In this document: piece after piece, positions 45,265 to 53,756 of the stretch
Position numbering within the stretch: the first letter of the stretch is position 1
Layout of the letters: every line of letters begins with the position of its first letter
Source of the DNA: Bacteroidota bacterium
GTDB taxonomy: Bacteria > Bacteroidota > JABWAT01
NCBI GenBank assembly: GCA_023151185.1
Contig: JAKLJL010000006.1
Span: 1 to 64,000, forward strand
Length of the DNA: 64,000 nt
Direction of reading: 5' to 3'
Translations under genes and position numbers: made by a program
Notes under the pieces: model-generated
Databases searched by the model: none
Told to the model about the DNA's origin: nothing
The model's input: the letters and a program-made list of their open reading frames with translations, nothing else

Positions 45265-46434
45265 GTGACCTTACGAAAATTTTTAATCTGGGCGCACAAA
45301 TACGGTGCCTTCAACATTTCGGCTATTTATTATTTTTCTGCCTTTTTTCTGTTTACGGCAATTTCTGTCGTTACAGCATTTCTCATTTTCGGTATCGGTG
45401 TCATCAGCATCCTGTTTACTTTTGGCGTTTCATTTTTTACCGCCTGGGCGATGACTGTTTTTTACAGAAAAATCACAGGTTTGGTTCACACAGTCTTTTC
45501 GGAATATCAGCGGGATGAAACAACCCGGATCCAGATCTCAGGGACCAATGAAATCGGGCAGGTGGTGGCTCTGGTTAACGATATGCTTGAAAGAAATTCC
45601 GGCCTGAAGAGCCAGCTTGTTCTTGCAAACCGGAAAATCAATAACCTGATCGAAGCCCTCAGCGGGCAGCTCAGAGAAAATGCAGAGGTTTCTGCTACCC
45701 AAAGCAGTTCTATTGCCGAAACAACCGCAACGATAAAGGAACTGGCGACATCAGCAGAAAAAATTGTTCAGGAAACCTCGACTGTTGTTGGTCTGGCAGA
45801 AGCAACCCAGAACTCGGCACAAAAGGGGACTCTGGCAATTGCGAATATGCTGGAGCGGATGAGTGAAATCCAGAATGAAAATCAACGCCGGATACATGAA
45901 ATAGTCATTCTTGGCCGGAAGGCTCAGGAAATTGAAAAGGTTATGGATATAATCAATGACATAGCCTCAAACACAAAAATCATTGCATTCAACGCCGGAA
46001 TTGAAGCTGCTTCTTCGGGGGAGGAAGGGAAAAGATTTGGAACAGTTGCCTCCGAAATCAGGAAATTAGCCAATACGGTGGCGAATTCGACCAATGAAAT
46101 ACGGGATAAAATCAAGGAAATCCAGAAAACGACCAATGAACTGGTTATTGTATCCGAAGAAGAAACCAAAAAAATTCAAAGCGGGGTTGATACGGCCCAG
46201 ACAATGGTTAAAGAACTGACCGAAATTCTGGATAAAGCAGACCGGACACTTGATTGGGTGAAGCAGATTTCACTTGCAACCCAGCAGCAGTTAACTGCAA
46301 GTGAACAGGTGGCCCTTGTTCTTCATGATATTTCTGACGGGGTGAAACGGTTTTCTCATGCAGTTAATCAGTCAAAAGAAACGTCTGATCAGCTTAGGGT
46401 GTTATCGGATGATCTGAAGGGAATGATCCGGTAA
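45265..46434 (+). CDS. MCP-like protein 3 lacking a periplasmic sensor (GTG start)
   Basis: 389 residues, GTG start behind CGGAGG. Two adjoining hydrophobic segments (about 21-41 and 45-66) with no space for a periplasmic domain, then a short linker and a full MCP signalling domain (NTKIIAFNAGIEAASSGEEGKRFG). It must sense an internal or membrane signal or act as a structural receptor. Sits between CheA and the receiver-GAF genes. Confidence 0.85.
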   Translation: MTLRKFLIWAHKYGAFNISAIYYFSAFFLFTAISVVTAFLIFGIGVISILFTFGVSFFTAWAMTVFYRKITGLVHTVFSEYQRDETTRIQISGTNEIGQVVALVNDMLERNSGLKSQLVLANRKINNLIEALSGQLRENAEVSATQSSSIAETTATIKELATSAEKIVQETSTVVGLAEATQNSAQKGTLAIANMLERMSEIQNENQRRIHEIVILGRKAQEIEKVMDIINDIASNTKIIAFNAGIEAASSGEEGKRFGTVASEIRKLANTVANSTNEIRDKIKEIQKTTNELVIVSEEETKKIQSGVDTAQTMVKELTEILDKADRTLDWVKQISLATQQQLTASEQVALVLHDISDGVKRFSHAVNQSKETSDQLRVLSDDLKGMIR

Positions 46435-46479
46435 CAGGATGATTCCAGGCAAATTCAATAATAATCCGGTTAAAACGGT

Positions 46480-47592
46480 ATGCTGAAACCCATTAAGCCA
46501 TCCAAAAAACAGGCCCCGGTCAGAGAACGGCCGTTGGTTCTTATTGCGGATGACAGCCCGACCGTTCTGGATATCCTGAAATTCATTCTGGAAACAAACG
46601 GGATGGATACCCTTCTGGCTACCAATGGTGTTGAAGCCGTTCAGGTTATGTACCGCGATCTGCCAGATCTGGTGATTCTGGATCTTGAAATGCCGAAAAT
46701 GAGCGGGTATCAGGTTTGCAGACTTTTAAAATCGGATCCGACTGTTTCGTTTGTTCCGATTATTATTCTGACGTCGAAATCGTATAAACAGAATAAGTTC
46801 TGGGGCCTTTATTCAGGTGCTGATGACTACCTGACCAAGGACTTTGAAATTGACCAGTTGGTCAGCCGGGTTAACTTTCATTACAATAACCGGGGTAAGC
46901 TGGTAGAGATTAAACCGGTTCAGTCAAAGACGATCAAAGAAGAAGAGATTATCGAGAATGTGAATGAGGCGCTTGATCAGAAGCTATTTGAAACTACGAT
47001 AACTTTTGAAATTGCTCAGGTGGCTCTTTCTGCAGGAACACTGGAAGAAAAAATCGGTAAGGTTCTGAACCTGATGAACCGGGTGTGTGATTTTACAGTG
47101 GCCAGTATCTTTGTCGTTGAAATGGGCCAGGGCCGGTTGTTTCTTGAAAACCCCGGAATGGCGAGTGAATCCTATATTTTCAGTCACGTAGAAGCGGTCA
47201 TTTTGGAATCGCAGAACCACGACATGAAATTTGATACCCAAAAGGTCATGATCAACCAGTGGGAGACCGGAAAAGACAGGGGAACCCAGTACAATAACAT
47301 CCAATCGCAGGTTTCCTTTCCGCTTAAAATAAGAGGAGTGACACAGGGTCTGGTCACTTTCACTCACTTTTCATCGGGTATGTTTCCTGATGTTGTGTTT
47401 CACCTGCTGAAACGGGCAGCAGACCAAATGGCTCTACTTGTTGACGAAGCAATTTTATTTAATGAGTACAGTAAACTGAGAAGTGATCTTTTAACCCATG
47501 CTACGAAAGTCTTTTCCGAGGTGATGGCGAACGGACGGGAAGTAGAGAAGCTGCTGAATAAAAAATTAAACTCCATCTCACCCTGGATTTAA
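46480..47592 (+). CDS. Response regulator with GAF-like C-terminal domain
   Basis: 370 residues. N-terminal receiver (VLIADDSPTVLDILKF; phospho-acceptor in VILDLEMPKMSGYQVC; Lys in LTSKSYK), a short linker, and a GAF-like region (about 165-345). No DNA-binding, GGDEF or cyclase domain. It has the same opening layout as the next gene, so they are tandem paralogues. It is one of two candidate outputs of the CheA phosphorelay; no lone CheY is present. Confidence 0.8.
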   Translation: MLKPIKPSKKQAPVRERPLVLIADDSPTVLDILKFILETNGMDTLLATNGVEAVQVMYRDLPDLVILDLEMPKMSGYQVCRLLKSDPTVSFVPIIILTSKSYKQNKFWGLYSGADDYLTKDFEIDQLVSRVNFHYNNRGKLVEIKPVQSKTIKEEEIIENVNEALDQKLFETTITFEIAQVALSAGTLEEKIGKVLNLMNRVCDFTVASIFVVEMGQGRLFLENPGMASESYIFSHVEAVILESQNHDMKFDTQKVMINQWETGKDRGTQYNNIQSQVSFPLKIRGVTQGLVTFTHFSSGMFPDVVFHLLKRAADQMALLVDEAILFNEYSKLRSDLLTHATKVFSEVMANGREVEKLLNKKLNSISPWI

Positions 47593-47603
47593 GGAATTCT
47601 GTT

Positions 47604-49775
47604 ATGGCAAGAGAAATACCCAAAATATTGATTGCGGATGACAGTCCGACCATTGTGGATATCATGAAATTCATGCTTGAGGCAAGTGGTTATGAAGTTG
47701 TGACTGCTACCAACGGACTCGAAGCCATTATTGCGGCTTTCAAGGAAGATCCGGATCTGGTCCTTCTGGATGTGGAAATGCCGAAAATGAACGGCTACCA
47801 GGTTTGCCGTTACCTGAAAGAAGACCGGCACCTCAAGCAAACTCCCATCATTATTTTAACCTCTCACGCCCAGAAGAAAATGCGGTTCCTTGGCGTCTAT
47901 ACCGGGGCTGATGAATATATGATCAAAGATGATGATCATGAGCAGCTTCTGAACCGGATCGAATATTACATTAACCGTAAGAAATCGGGAGCCGGACATT
48001 TACGGGAGCCCCGTTCCCTTCAGGTCTCCGATGTTTCGGTGATGGAAACAGTCAATTCCATCCTCGATAAAAAACTCATTGAGTCGACCATCATCAATCA
48101 GGTTGGCCGGCTTGCAGCCAATCTGGACCGCTTCGACCTGGTAATCAATTCCATTTTCGGACTGATTGAAAAAATGGAAGAATTTGATTTTTCCGCAATC
48201 CTGGTCAATGAAGTGGGTGGTGCTCAGCTTTACATCCAGACCCAGCGGTCCATCCCGCCAGAACTGGTCGAAAAATTCCAGGCGAAAGTACTCCAGAGTG
48301 CCCTTCACAATGAAGTGATCATGGATTCTGCAAAGGTGACCACCAAATTAATCCCCAGGACAGAAAAAGGTGAATTTAATCTGGGCGATAAACGGGCCAC
48401 TGCTGCAAAGGAAGGAAATCTGAAATTTCAGGATAACGTTCTCAGAAGCCGTCAGGAACCGGTGGGCATTCTGGCAATCGGAAATTTCTCTGAAGAACCT
48501 CTGCATAACGACATTGTTGAAACAGTATCCATCCTGTCGAATCATGTCGCCATGCTGCTCGATAACTGGCTTATCTGGAAACGGTTCAATGATGTCAACC
48601 TGACCCTGAACGTACGGCTTCTTGAACTGAATGTCGAAATCCTTCATGAACTTCAGCTTCTTGCTGCCAACCTGACCAAATGCCGGAATCTGGAGGAAAT
48701 AACCCAGACTGTTATCCGCCAGGTCCCCAGAATCATCAGAAGCAATAAAATCAGTCTGATCATCCGCCGGAAATCGGGCAACGATTTTAAAATTGAATCT
48801 TTTGGAAAATGGGGCGAAGATTCCAACAGTCTCATTTTTGATATTATTGTGGAATGGCTGGTTAATGAGCAGCTCAATAAAATCACCAATCAATCCATTA
48901 TCAATGATCTTGGCAAAGTCAGGTTTTTCAAGGAACACAATCTGGATAAGAACCTCTGTTCCAACATCCTGACGGTACCTTTATTTATTGGTGATGAAAA
49001 AACAGGATTGATTACTCTGTTTGACCGGATGGAAACCGGTCAGTTCAGCCAGCAGGATCTTGAAATTCTGAAATTTATTTCCGGCTTAATTGCCCTGAGC
49101 CTGAAGGGAACCCTTGATCAGGATTATCAGGCGCCGGACAGCATGATGACCAACGTTTACAAACGGTTTATGCCCGATGAAATGGCCACAACAGTCATTC
49201 TGAATCCGGAACTTCTGGATATGGAAGGTTCGGTCATGCACTCAACCGTTCTGTTCATTACAGTTACCGGCGGAACTTCTCTGCTTGAACATCCGGATAC
49301 CAAACGGGTGGTTCAGTTCTACAATGTATTCCAGAATATGATGACCACACAATCCTTCAATTTTCTTGGCATTGTGGAAAAATACAAGGCAACCGGGATG
49401 AAATGCCTCTTCGGGATTCCATTTTCACAGAAGGACGACGCCGAGCGGGCGATTCAGTGTGCCATTCAGATGACTCAGGATTTTTCGCGCCTGAAAGAAC
49501 AGTTTTCTGATCTTCCTGTTGAAGATACCGGCCTCCGCATTGTTATCCATTCGGGAGATGTGAGTTTTGCCTACATGGGCAATGAGCATCTGAGTGACTT
49601 TGTCTCATTCGGTAAGGAAATTCATGCGGGATGCCAGCTTTCAGACCTGATTCAGACTGAAGGGGTTTATATCACCGAAAGAACCATTATCGAAATTGAA
49701 CATCCGTATGGTCTGAATCCGGTAGATCTGACCACCGATGCTGGTTTTCAGGTTTATCAGCTTGCAGAATCCTGA
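47604..49775 (+). CDS. Response regulator with GAF domains and degenerate class III nucleotide cyclase domain
   Basis: 723 residues: receiver (IADDSPTIVDIMKF; VLLDVEMPKMNGYQVC), two GAF-like regions (about 150-335 and 355-510), and a C-terminal fold of class III cyclases (about 540-720). The catalytic residues are replaced: metal Asp 1 is Thr553 (FITVTGG for FADIRGF), Asp 2 is Met599 (ATGMKCLFGIP for IGDAVMAVFG), and the VNxAxR site is IHAGCQ (His674, Gln678). Thus no cyclase activity is expected; it may bind a nucleotide or proteins. Likely output of the chemosensory system. Ends in overlap with the convergent ytxJ gene. Confidence 0.8.
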   Translation: MAREIPKILIADDSPTIVDIMKFMLEASGYEVVTATNGLEAIIAAFKEDPDLVLLDVEMPKMNGYQVCRYLKEDRHLKQTPIIILTSHAQKKMRFLGVYTGADEYMIKDDDHEQLLNRIEYYINRKKSGAGHLREPRSLQVSDVSVMETVNSILDKKLIESTIINQVGRLAANLDRFDLVINSIFGLIEKMEEFDFSAILVNEVGGAQLYIQTQRSIPPELVEKFQAKVLQSALHNEVIMDSAKVTTKLIPRTEKGEFNLGDKRATAAKEGNLKFQDNVLRSRQEPVGILAIGNFSEEPLHNDIVETVSILSNHVAMLLDNWLIWKRFNDVNLTLNVRLLELNVEILHELQLLAANLTKCRNLEEITQTVIRQVPRIIRSNKISLIIRRKSGNDFKIESFGKWGEDSNSLIFDIIVEWLVNEQLNKITNQSIINDLGKVRFFKEHNLDKNLCSNILTVPLFIGDEKTGLITLFDRMETGQFSQQDLEILKFISGLIALSLKGTLDQDYQAPDSMMTNVYKRFMPDEMATTVILNPELLDMEGSVMHSTVLFITVTGGTSLLEHPDTKRVVQFYNVFQNMMTTQSFNFLGIVEKYKATGMKCLFGIPFSQKDDAERAIQCAIQMTQDFSRLKEQFSDLPVEDTGLRIVIHSGDVSFAYMGNEHLSDFVSFGKEIHAGCQLSDLIQTEGVYITERTIIEIEHPYGLNPVDLTTDAGFQVYQLAES

Positions 49776-50125
49776 CTGCTAAATTCGGATACTCTTTTCT
49801 GAAGGTTTGCTGCCGTTATCGCATGATGAGAGCAGTGCCAGACCGGTTCCCCGTTTTTAAACAGGATAACCTGTGGTGATTCATGACGGATTCCGGTTTC
49901 TGCAGCAATTTTTTGACTCAGCGGTCTCGAATCCAGTACATCGACCAGTAATACTTCCGGAAAGCCCTGGGTTTTTTCTGCAAGCTGAATTTCTTCCTCT
50001 GCCATGGCGCTGATTCCGCAACGGGGTGAGTGTTTAAACAGCATCAGGATCCCTCCTGCCCGAACTTCCGCCTCGAACAATTCCCAATTAACAACCGGTC
50101 TCATCTGTTCTGCCTTCCTGCTCAT
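49757..50125 (-). CDS. ytxJ: YtxJ-like monothiol bacilliredoxin-type protein
   Basis: 122-residue thioredoxin-fold protein of the DUF2847/YtxJ family, with the single active-site cysteine in KHSPRCGIS and a following EVLLVDVLDSRPLSQKIA and PQVILFKNGEPVW pattern. YtxJ proteins are associated with bacillithiol redox chemistry, suggesting bacillithiol use in this organism. Minus strand; its end overlaps the cyclase-fold gene by 19 bases, tail to tail. Confidence 0.82.
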   Translation of the reverse strand: MSRKAEQMRPVVNWELFEAEVRAGGILMLFKHSPRCGISAMAEEEIQLAEKTQGFPEVLLVDVLDSRPLSQKIAAETGIRHESPQVILFKNGEPVWHCSHHAITAANLQKRVSEFSSQDSAS

Positions 50126-50369
50126 TATAAGTCTATCCGACTAAAATCAGGATTTAAAAGTCAAATCCCAACTGAATCCTGGCTGAATACCAAAAAAGAG
50201 ACAAACGGGGCATTAAATCCAATAATTCCAAAATGTTCGGTAAAATGGGTTCATTAGAAATTTCTTTCGGGCTGTAGTTGCCTTATGAAAAAATTTAATC
50301 TAATTTTAACGATGGTGGCCTCTGTCCAAGACCTGTCAAGCATTCAAATCTGTTCAAATTTCACAACAC
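50126..50369. promoter_or_regulatory. Divergent intergenic region between ytxJ and SCO1
   Basis: 244 bases without a credible gene: a small open frame spans 50030-50257 but overlaps ytxJ in antisense and lacks a ribosome site. It should hold divergent promoters for ytxJ and the respiratory operon. The candidate for the latter is listed separately; none is clear for ytxJ. Confidence 0.5.
50278..50308 (+). promoter_or_regulatory. Promoter candidate for respiratory operon
   Basis: TTG at 50278-50280 and TAATTTTA at 50301-50308, 20 bases apart, match TTG-N20-TAnnTTTG with a single mismatch (last G to A). The start would be near 50314, leaving a leader of about 55 bases before SCO1. Confidence 0.45.
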
Positions 50370-51173
50370 ATGATAAAAATTAGTCTAACAGCACTGGTGT
50401 TTTTGGTTTCAGTTGCTGTCCTCCGGGCCAATGAAAGCACCATCCCTGATACAACCTCCCTACCCATCGGAATAACCGAAAAAACCGGTCAGTTTATTCC
50501 CGATTCCCTTTGGTTTGTTACCGAAAACGGAGATTCAGTCAATCTGAAGTCTCTGATTGATAAGCCAACCGTTCTGGCTTTTGTCTATTTTGACTGTCCG
50601 GGAATCTGCAGTCCGTTGCTGGATGGTGTTTCGAAGGTGGTTTCCAGATCAGATATGGAAATCGGCAAAGAGTATCAGATCATAACCATCAGTATTGATT
50701 CGATGGATACACCAGCCAAGGCAAAACAGAAAAAGCATAACTTTGCAGAAAAAGTGAACAAACCGGGAATTGCCGATGGCTGGCATTTTCTCACCGGAAG
50801 AAACTCTGAAATTCAGAAAATTACCCATGCGGCCGGTTTCGGATTCCGTCGCCAGGGGAAGGATTTTGTCCATTCTGCGGCCATTATAGTTGTTTCACCC
50901 CATGCGAAAATCACCCGGTATCTGTTCGGAACTTATTTTCTTCCGTTTGACCTGAAAATGGCGGTCGTTGAAGCTGAAGGTGAACAAACCGGTCCGACAA
51001 TCAATAAAGTGCTTCAATTCTGCTTTAATTACGATCCGAGCGGCAGAAAATATGTTTTGGATATAACCCGGATTACCGGCACCGTTATCATTTCACTGGT
51101 ATCACTCATGTTTGTGATACTGATCTTCAAACCGAAAAAGACTAAACCAGAGGAAAACAAGGAAAAACTATGA
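50370..51173 (+). CDS. SCO1/SenC copper chaperone for cytochrome oxidase
   Basis: 267 residues. N-terminal signal or anchor (1-22), thioredoxin-like SCO domain with the copper ligands Cys76 and Cys80 (CPGICSP) and His168 (FVHSAA), and a C-terminal membrane helix (about 234-256). SCO proteins load the CuA centre of oxidase subunit II, fitting its place as the first gene before the oxidase. Overlaps ctaD by four bases. The C-terminal helix is a less usual feature for the family. Confidence 0.92.
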   Translation: MIKISLTALVFLVSVAVLRANESTIPDTTSLPIGITEKTGQFIPDSLWFVTENGDSVNLKSLIDKPTVLAFVYFDCPGICSPLLDGVSKVVSRSDMEIGKEYQIITISIDSMDTPAKAKQKKHNFAEKVNKPGIADGWHFLTGRNSEIQKITHAAGFGFRRQGKDFVHSAAIIVVSPHAKITRYLFGTYFLPFDLKMAVVEAEGEQTGPTINKVLQFCFNYDPSGRKYVLDITRITGTVIISLVSLMFVILIFKPKKTKPEENKEKL

Positions 51174-52819
51174 GTGACTCCGTGTTGACAGCCGGTTCTC
51201 CCGGACACAAAAGAGAGCCCAGTTATCTTGAAATGGATACCGGGCACAAGGGAATTTTTGCCTGGATTCTGGCAACAGACCATAAGCGGATTGCCCAGCT
51301 TTACTTTTATTCCATGATGGTCATGTTCCTGGTCGGGGCATTGATCGGGGTTCTGATCCGTCTTGAACTGATGGCACCGGGCCGTACCATTATGGATGCC
51401 CAGACTTACAACGGCTTTTTTACCCTGCACGGCATCATCATGATATTCATGTTTGTCATTCCGGGGCTTCCGGCCGTTTTCGGTAACTTTGTGATGCCGA
51501 TTATGATCGGTGCCAAGGATGTGGCGTTCCCGAGAGTGAATCTGCTTTCCTGGTACCTGTATGTGGCTGGCGGGATTATCGTTTTGGTCTCTCAGTTTGT
51601 TGGGGGTGGTCCTCCTGATGGCGGCTGGACCTTTTATGCACCTTATTCTGTGAAATCTGCTACCAATATCGGGATGGCGGCACTTGGTGCCTTCATGCTG
51701 GGGTTCTCTTCGATCCTGACCGGACTTAATTTTCTGGTCACCATCCATAGACTAAGAGCCCCCGGGATGGATTTCTGGAAAATGCCGCTTTTTGTCTGGT
51801 CCCTTTATGCAACCGGCTGGATTCAGATTCTGGCAACACCCGTCGTCGGAATTACTCTGGTCCTGATTGTATTTGAACGGGTATTCCAGCTCGGGTTTTT
51901 TGATCCTGCCTTTGGCGGCGACCCGATTCTGTTTCAGCACCTGTTCTGGATTTACTCTCACCCGGCTGTTTATATCATGATTCTGCCGGCAATGGGCGCA
52001 ATTTCAGAGATTATTCCCACCTTTGCCCAACGGACAATTTTCGGATACAAAGCCATCGCCGTTTCCTCAATGCTGATTGCTTTTGTGGGATATTTTGTCT
52101 GGGGCCACCACATGTACACCAGCGGGATGAGTGAAACAGCCAAATGGGTGTTTTCCTTTATCACGTTTCTGGTAGCCATCCCGTCTGCAATTAAGGTTTT
52201 TAACTGGATAGCAACCCTGTATAAAGGCTCAATCAACATAGATACGCCTTTACTCTATGCAGTTGCGTTTATTTTTACTTTTATGATTGGCGGATTTACC
52301 GGCCTGATCATCGGATCGGTTGCACAGGACATTCACCTGCATGACACAACCTTTGTAGTTGGTCATTTCCACTACATTGTATTCGGCGGTGTTGGTTTTG
52401 CCTTTTTTGGTGCTCTACATTACTGGTTCCCGAAGATTTATGGAAAAATGTACAATGCAAAGCTGGCGAACATCGCCTGGGGACTCTTCTTCTTCGGATT
52501 CAATGTCCTTTATTTCCCGATGTTCATTGCAGGATATATGGGTATGCCCCGCCGGTATTTTGATTACCTGCCAGATTTTTACATTCCGAACCTGATTTCT
52601 ACTATGGGAAGCTGGTTCCTTTATGCAGGAATTATCCTCATGATTTATAATCTGGTTAAAGCCAGAAGATCAGGGCCGCCGGCACCAGCCAATCCCTGGA
52701 ATGGTGTGACACTTGAATGGCAGATTCAGTCACCGCCGACCTACGAAAATTTTGATGAAATTCCTGTTATTAAAGACAACCCTTACACGTTTAAAAAGGA
52801 AAGTGCACGTCATGAGTGA
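51170..52819 (+). CDS. ctaD: Cytochrome c oxidase subunit I, A2 type
   Basis: 549 residues, about 12 helices. Heme a and heme a3-CuB ligands are present: the early HGIIMIFM His, His264 and the cross-link Tyr268 in YSHPAVY, the WGHHMYTSG pair and GHFHYIVFGG. The D-channel Glu of A1 oxidases (HPEVY) is replaced: Tyr262-Ser263 precede His264, the A2 hallmark known from Rhodothermus caa3. Reduces O2 to water while pumping protons. Gene order I-III-IV-II follows. Confidence 0.95.
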   Translation: MSDSVLTAGSPGHKREPSYLEMDTGHKGIFAWILATDHKRIAQLYFYSMMVMFLVGALIGVLIRLELMAPGRTIMDAQTYNGFFTLHGIIMIFMFVIPGLPAVFGNFVMPIMIGAKDVAFPRVNLLSWYLYVAGGIIVLVSQFVGGGPPDGGWTFYAPYSVKSATNIGMAALGAFMLGFSSILTGLNFLVTIHRLRAPGMDFWKMPLFVWSLYATGWIQILATPVVGITLVLIVFERVFQLGFFDPAFGGDPILFQHLFWIYSHPAVYIMILPAMGAISEIIPTFAQRTIFGYKAIAVSSMLIAFVGYFVWGHHMYTSGMSETAKWVFSFITFLVAIPSAIKVFNWIATLYKGSINIDTPLLYAVAFIFTFMIGGFTGLIIGSVAQDIHLHDTTFVVGHFHYIVFGGVGFAFFGALHYWFPKIYGKMYNAKLANIAWGLFFFGFNVLYFPMFIAGYMGMPRRYFDYLPDFYIPNLISTMGSWFLYAGIILMIYNLVKARRSGPPAPANPWNGVTLEWQIQSPPTYENFDEIPVIKDNPYTFKKESARHE

Positions 52820-53438
52820 TCATTCAGCTTCACCCGCACACGCACACGTTCACCGGGATGATACCGGCTCAAAGCTGGGGATGTGGTTTTTTATCTTTAC
52901 AGAAATCCTCCTGTTCGGTGCCCTGTTCATCGTTTATTCGGTTTACCGGTTTAAAAACCAGGATGCCTTTCATGCTGCCGCATTGAATCTCGATACGGTA
53001 ATCGGAACCATCAATACAGTTATTCTGCTTGTCTCTTCTGCAACCATCGCCATGGCAATTTCGGCTCTGCAGCAAAAAAATAAAAGACTGGCTATAATTC
53101 TGATGATCGCCACACTGGCGCTTGCCGGTGGGTTTCTGGTTAATAAGTACTTTGAATGGGGTGCAAAATTCCATCATGGTCTTTACCCGGGCGCTGAGCA
53201 TTTGGTTTCTCTTGGGCCAGGGCAGAATCAGTTCTTCTTTCTCTACTTCTTTATGACAGGCCTCCATGCTTTTCACGTTATTGTGGGTATGGGATTCATC
53301 ATTTTCGTGATGCGCCAGGTCATGCGGGATCAACTGACGTTTGACAACTACACCCGGCTCGAAAATGCCGGACTGTACTGGCACCTGGTCGATCTGATCT
53401 GGATTTATCTGTTCCCATTATTCTATCTCATTCATTGA
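52812..53438 (+). CDS. ctaE: Cytochrome c oxidase subunit III
   Basis: 208 residues from the ATG at 52812, which overlaps ctaD by 8 bases; a longer in-frame extension within ctaD is rejected because it would add a basic, non-homologous leader. Five or so helices, with GSKLGMWFFIFTEILLFGALF, FYFFMTGLHAFHVIVGM and ending ENAGLYWHLVDLIWIYLFPLFYLI, diagnostic of the five-helix subunit III. It supports stability and proton uptake of subunit I. Confidence 0.94.
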   Translation: MSDHSASPAHAHVHRDDTGSKLGMWFFIFTEILLFGALFIVYSVYRFKNQDAFHAAALNLDTVIGTINTVILLVSSATIAMAISALQQKNKRLAIILMIATLALAGGFLVNKYFEWGAKFHHGLYPGAEHLVSLGPGQNQFFFLYFFMTGLHAFHVIVGMGFIIFVMRQVMRDQLTFDNYTRLENAGLYWHLVDLIWIYLFPLFYLIH

Positions 53439-53457
53439 ATTCCCGGAGTTCTTACCT

Positions 53458-53751
53458 ATGAGTCATGATTCGCACGAAGAAATTCACGTTACTCCTTACA
53501 GCACCTACGTTATTATTTTAAGTATATTGCTGGTGCTGACTGCAATAACAGTCGGGGTTATTCTGCTGGACCTGGGAGTCTTTTCCGTTACCGTTGCCCT
53601 GGTGGTTGCTACCATCAAGGCAGCACTGGTTCTGCTGTATTTTATGCACCTGAAGTTCGATAACAAGTTGTTTATTTCGCTGGTCGCAATTGTTTTTGCA
53701 ATCTACACAACCGTTATCGCCATTACATTCATTGACTATCTTGCAAGGTAA
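53458..53751 (+). CDS. ctaF: Cytochrome c oxidase subunit IV
   Basis: 97 residues with three hydrophobic helices (about 15-37, 41-62 and 75-95), matching the small bacterial subunit IV. The central KAALVLLYFMHLKFDNK is characteristic. It lies between subunits III and II. Confidence 0.88.
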   Translation: MSHDSHEEIHVTPYSTYVIILSILLVLTAITVGVILLDLGVFSVTVALVVATIKAALVLLYFMHLKFDNKLFISLVAIVFAIYTTVIAITFIDYLAR

Positions 53752-53756
53752 ACCTT

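Noticed and set aside
48348-48938. 196-codon minus-strand frame inside the cyclase-fold protein gene
   Set aside because: Antisense shadow of a long intact reading frame.
50030-50257. 75-codon plus-strand frame in the ytxJ-SCO1 gap
   Set aside because: Half of it is antisense to ytxJ and it has no ribosome site or similarity.
51029-51748. 239-codon minus-strand frame over SCO1 and ctaD
   Set aside because: His/Gln/Pro-rich composition is typical for the antisense of membrane-protein genes; no homology is seen.
52713-52811. 33-residue extension of oxidase subunit III into ctaD
   Set aside because: The extra sequence is basic and not homologous; the ATG at 52812 gives a normal family length.
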